From NCBI GenBank assembly GCA_021787655.1, contig JAJYLM010000104.1, forward strand, positions 1-7,529: a stretch of 7,529 nucleotides of DNA, read 5' to 3'. The stretch comes from a bacterium (GTDB lineage Bacteria > JAMCPX01). The position numbers were made by a program, and so were the translations under genes. Below, piece by piece: positions 7,401 through 7,529 of this stretch (within the stretch, counting starts at the first letter, position 1; the number at the start of each line of letters is the position of its first letter). The notes beneath the pieces were generated by a model. It was not told the origin of the DNA, made no database searches, and worked only from the letters and a program-made list of their open reading frames with translations.

Positions 7401-7529
7401 GTTCGATCTTGTCCAGGGCAACCTTCTTCCTGTTCTTGTATTTCAGGATGCCCGCTGCGTCCTCGATGACATACCTCCGCATCTCGGGCTTGGCATCGAT
7501 GATCTGGCTGATCTGTCCCTGTTCTATGA
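4414..7529 (-). CDS. smc: Chromosome segregation protein SMC, 5'-truncated by window edge
   Basis: SMC is the ATPase core of the bacterial condensin (with ScpA and ScpB), which loops and organises newly replicated chromosomes. The frame is open to the window edge and 1037 residues are present. The first ones, IEQGQISQIIDAKPE and then the EDAAGILKYKNRKK region, match the conserved SMC stretch that follows the N-terminal head. The Met at 7482 is therefore internal, and the Walker A head (roughly 140 residues by family norm) lies outside. Next comes a long Glu/Lys/Arg/Gln coiled-coil arm, a hinge at about 5970-6435 (GYSEGTRYVM through GIVYGGSEGTIRGG), the return coiled coil, and the C-terminal head. 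The head has the signature LLSGGEKA (4693-4716), Walker B FALLDEIDAPLDD (from 4641), ITHNKRTIEIAD and GITMEEPGVSKVISVKL. The estimated full length of about 1180 is normal. In the hinge, the usual glycine-rich G[IV]xG start is replaced by FDVSK. This is the first gene of the visible minus-strand unit. Confidence 0.97.
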   Translation of the reverse strand, partial: IEQGQISQIIDAKPEMRRYVIEDAAGILKYKNRKKVALDKIELTRASIARIVDLLSELRRQLSQVNKQVKVAQEYKTLREEYRTLELDLFITEFSEGMAQLSDKKARLESTRFELAKIMSQASARYTDQQRFKERLDIQATDIAAKQERINALTAEAMVLQEKIESARRLKETVQQENGRIQRDEQELARGQSSLAGQARQVEEKLDEEKKGLAAVAETQKLYEQEKNDLFAQISEIKEKIEEERNNEFNRARKITELENQINSAEHDFENITHRLEKIQHDRAGIEARISSLKGERAELEQQEQELAAKSAELGKARADIERMLAAAETELAHLSDRMDQARKTQEGMRSRHATLEDLRKNMDGYSEGTRYVMNQPGQFDVSKVAADYINVRQGYELAVQAVLGEIVQAVVVRDHEAAGRVIQALREQNKGRAAFIIRSAFRETEPARGGGLMPLLDVIEIQDPGVAPVFRTLLRDVYIASTLQEAYTIAGQGATAVTPSGDVVKPGIVYGGSEGTIRGGVFDRRSELERLEKELGGIAASLQQDEAESSRLSAAVADYRSRLSAHDSTRQDYEKQQSLIRAKLLSADDQLGNFESSLMTLNLEEEEIKVNTSELLEEVSDLKQKKAIYEEDKGAKASIAENLRAALTELESTLEGRKDAIAENTASMAAFKERLNARTAELRRIKTDQEEIGRKLAQLKQEASNNSARLESMEQDAVAAAGRLAGINQEVRQRQDSVADARASYDKEFKEYSDIEQEIKQLEKDSNAIKETESALAIEVSQLTMKVDYTRDTARDKYSVELEQYTGTIIEKDGVQPARDRLASLSEKIVKMGDVNVGAIAESEEMQKRVDFYEKHKQDLEQAIENLKKVINSINKESRKLFREIFDAVNENFKKVIPKLFEGGKGELILTDEQDLLESGMEIVIQPLGKRLQNISLLSGGEKALSAIALLISVFMVKPSPFALLDEIDAPLDDASVGKLNNIIRELSTTSQFLLITHNKRTIEIADVIYGITMEEPGVSKVISVKLQKEAAANVS
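4436..4440 (-). promoter_or_regulatory. Probable Shine-Dalgarno site for the roadblock gene
   Basis: The minus strand reads AAGGA eleven bases before the ATG at 4424, within the last codons of smc. The spacing is slightly long but the site supports this ATG, which starts inside the smc coding sequence. Confidence 0.5.

Noticed and set aside
7480..7482. ATG as the start of smc
   Set aside because: The frame continues upstream into IEQGQISQIIDAKPE, a conserved SMC segment, so the gene begins beyond the window edge.
4414..7529. SMC-like protein as part of a Wadjet or SbcCD/Rad50-type defence system
   Set aside because: The signature, the Walker B region and the GITMEEPGVSK ending are those of housekeeping condensin SMC. 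No zinc hook or nuclease partner gene is present.

Overview
The window reads as a bacterial chromosome segment dominated by one tightly packed, five-gene unit on the minus strand. Transcribed from right to left it is: smc (5' end beyond the window), a small Roadblock/LC7-type protein, ftsY, a glycerophosphodiester phosphodiesterase (GDPD), and a Na+/phosphate cotransporter-family membrane protein. At the left edge, a plus-strand gene runs in from outside and converges on this unit. It encodes the C-terminus of what looks like a secreted or surface beta-sandwich protein.

Layout. 1-765 (+): a fibronectin-III-like segment, a Cys-framed linker, then a C-terminal beta-rich domain. 766-851: the only intergenic gap, 86 bases between convergent genes, holding an imperfect hairpin and a 14/15-base tandem repeat but no clear U-tract terminator. 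852-7529 (-): the operon-like unit, with no gap longer than 5 bases. smc and the roadblock gene overlap by 11 bases; ftsY starts 5 bases after the roadblock stop; ftsY/GDPD and GDPD/transporter each overlap by 4 bases (GTGA and ATGA). This suggests one transcript with translational coupling. Its promoter should lie upstream of smc, beyond base 7529.

How the genes fit together. SMC (chromosome condensation) and FtsY (signal recognition particle receptor) are unrelated in mechanism, but their genes are neighbours in several bacteria, including Bacillus subtilis. Here a roadblock-family gene sits between them. The two distal genes form a plausible phosphate or phospholipid-turnover pair: GDPD releases sn-glycerol 3-phosphate from glycerophosphodiesters, and the Na/Pi-family protein with its PhoU-like tail moves or senses phosphate.

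Organism. The moderately GC-rich sequence, dense packing and gene content fit a free-living bacterium. My weak guess is a Nitrospirota- or deltaproteobacteria-type lineage; nothing in the window proves it. I see no tRNA, rRNA, CRISPR array, insertion sequence, prophage gene or defence system. Most of the window is ordinary conserved core genome; the points worth a second look are the roadblock insertion, the altered transporter motif and the convergent surface-protein gene.
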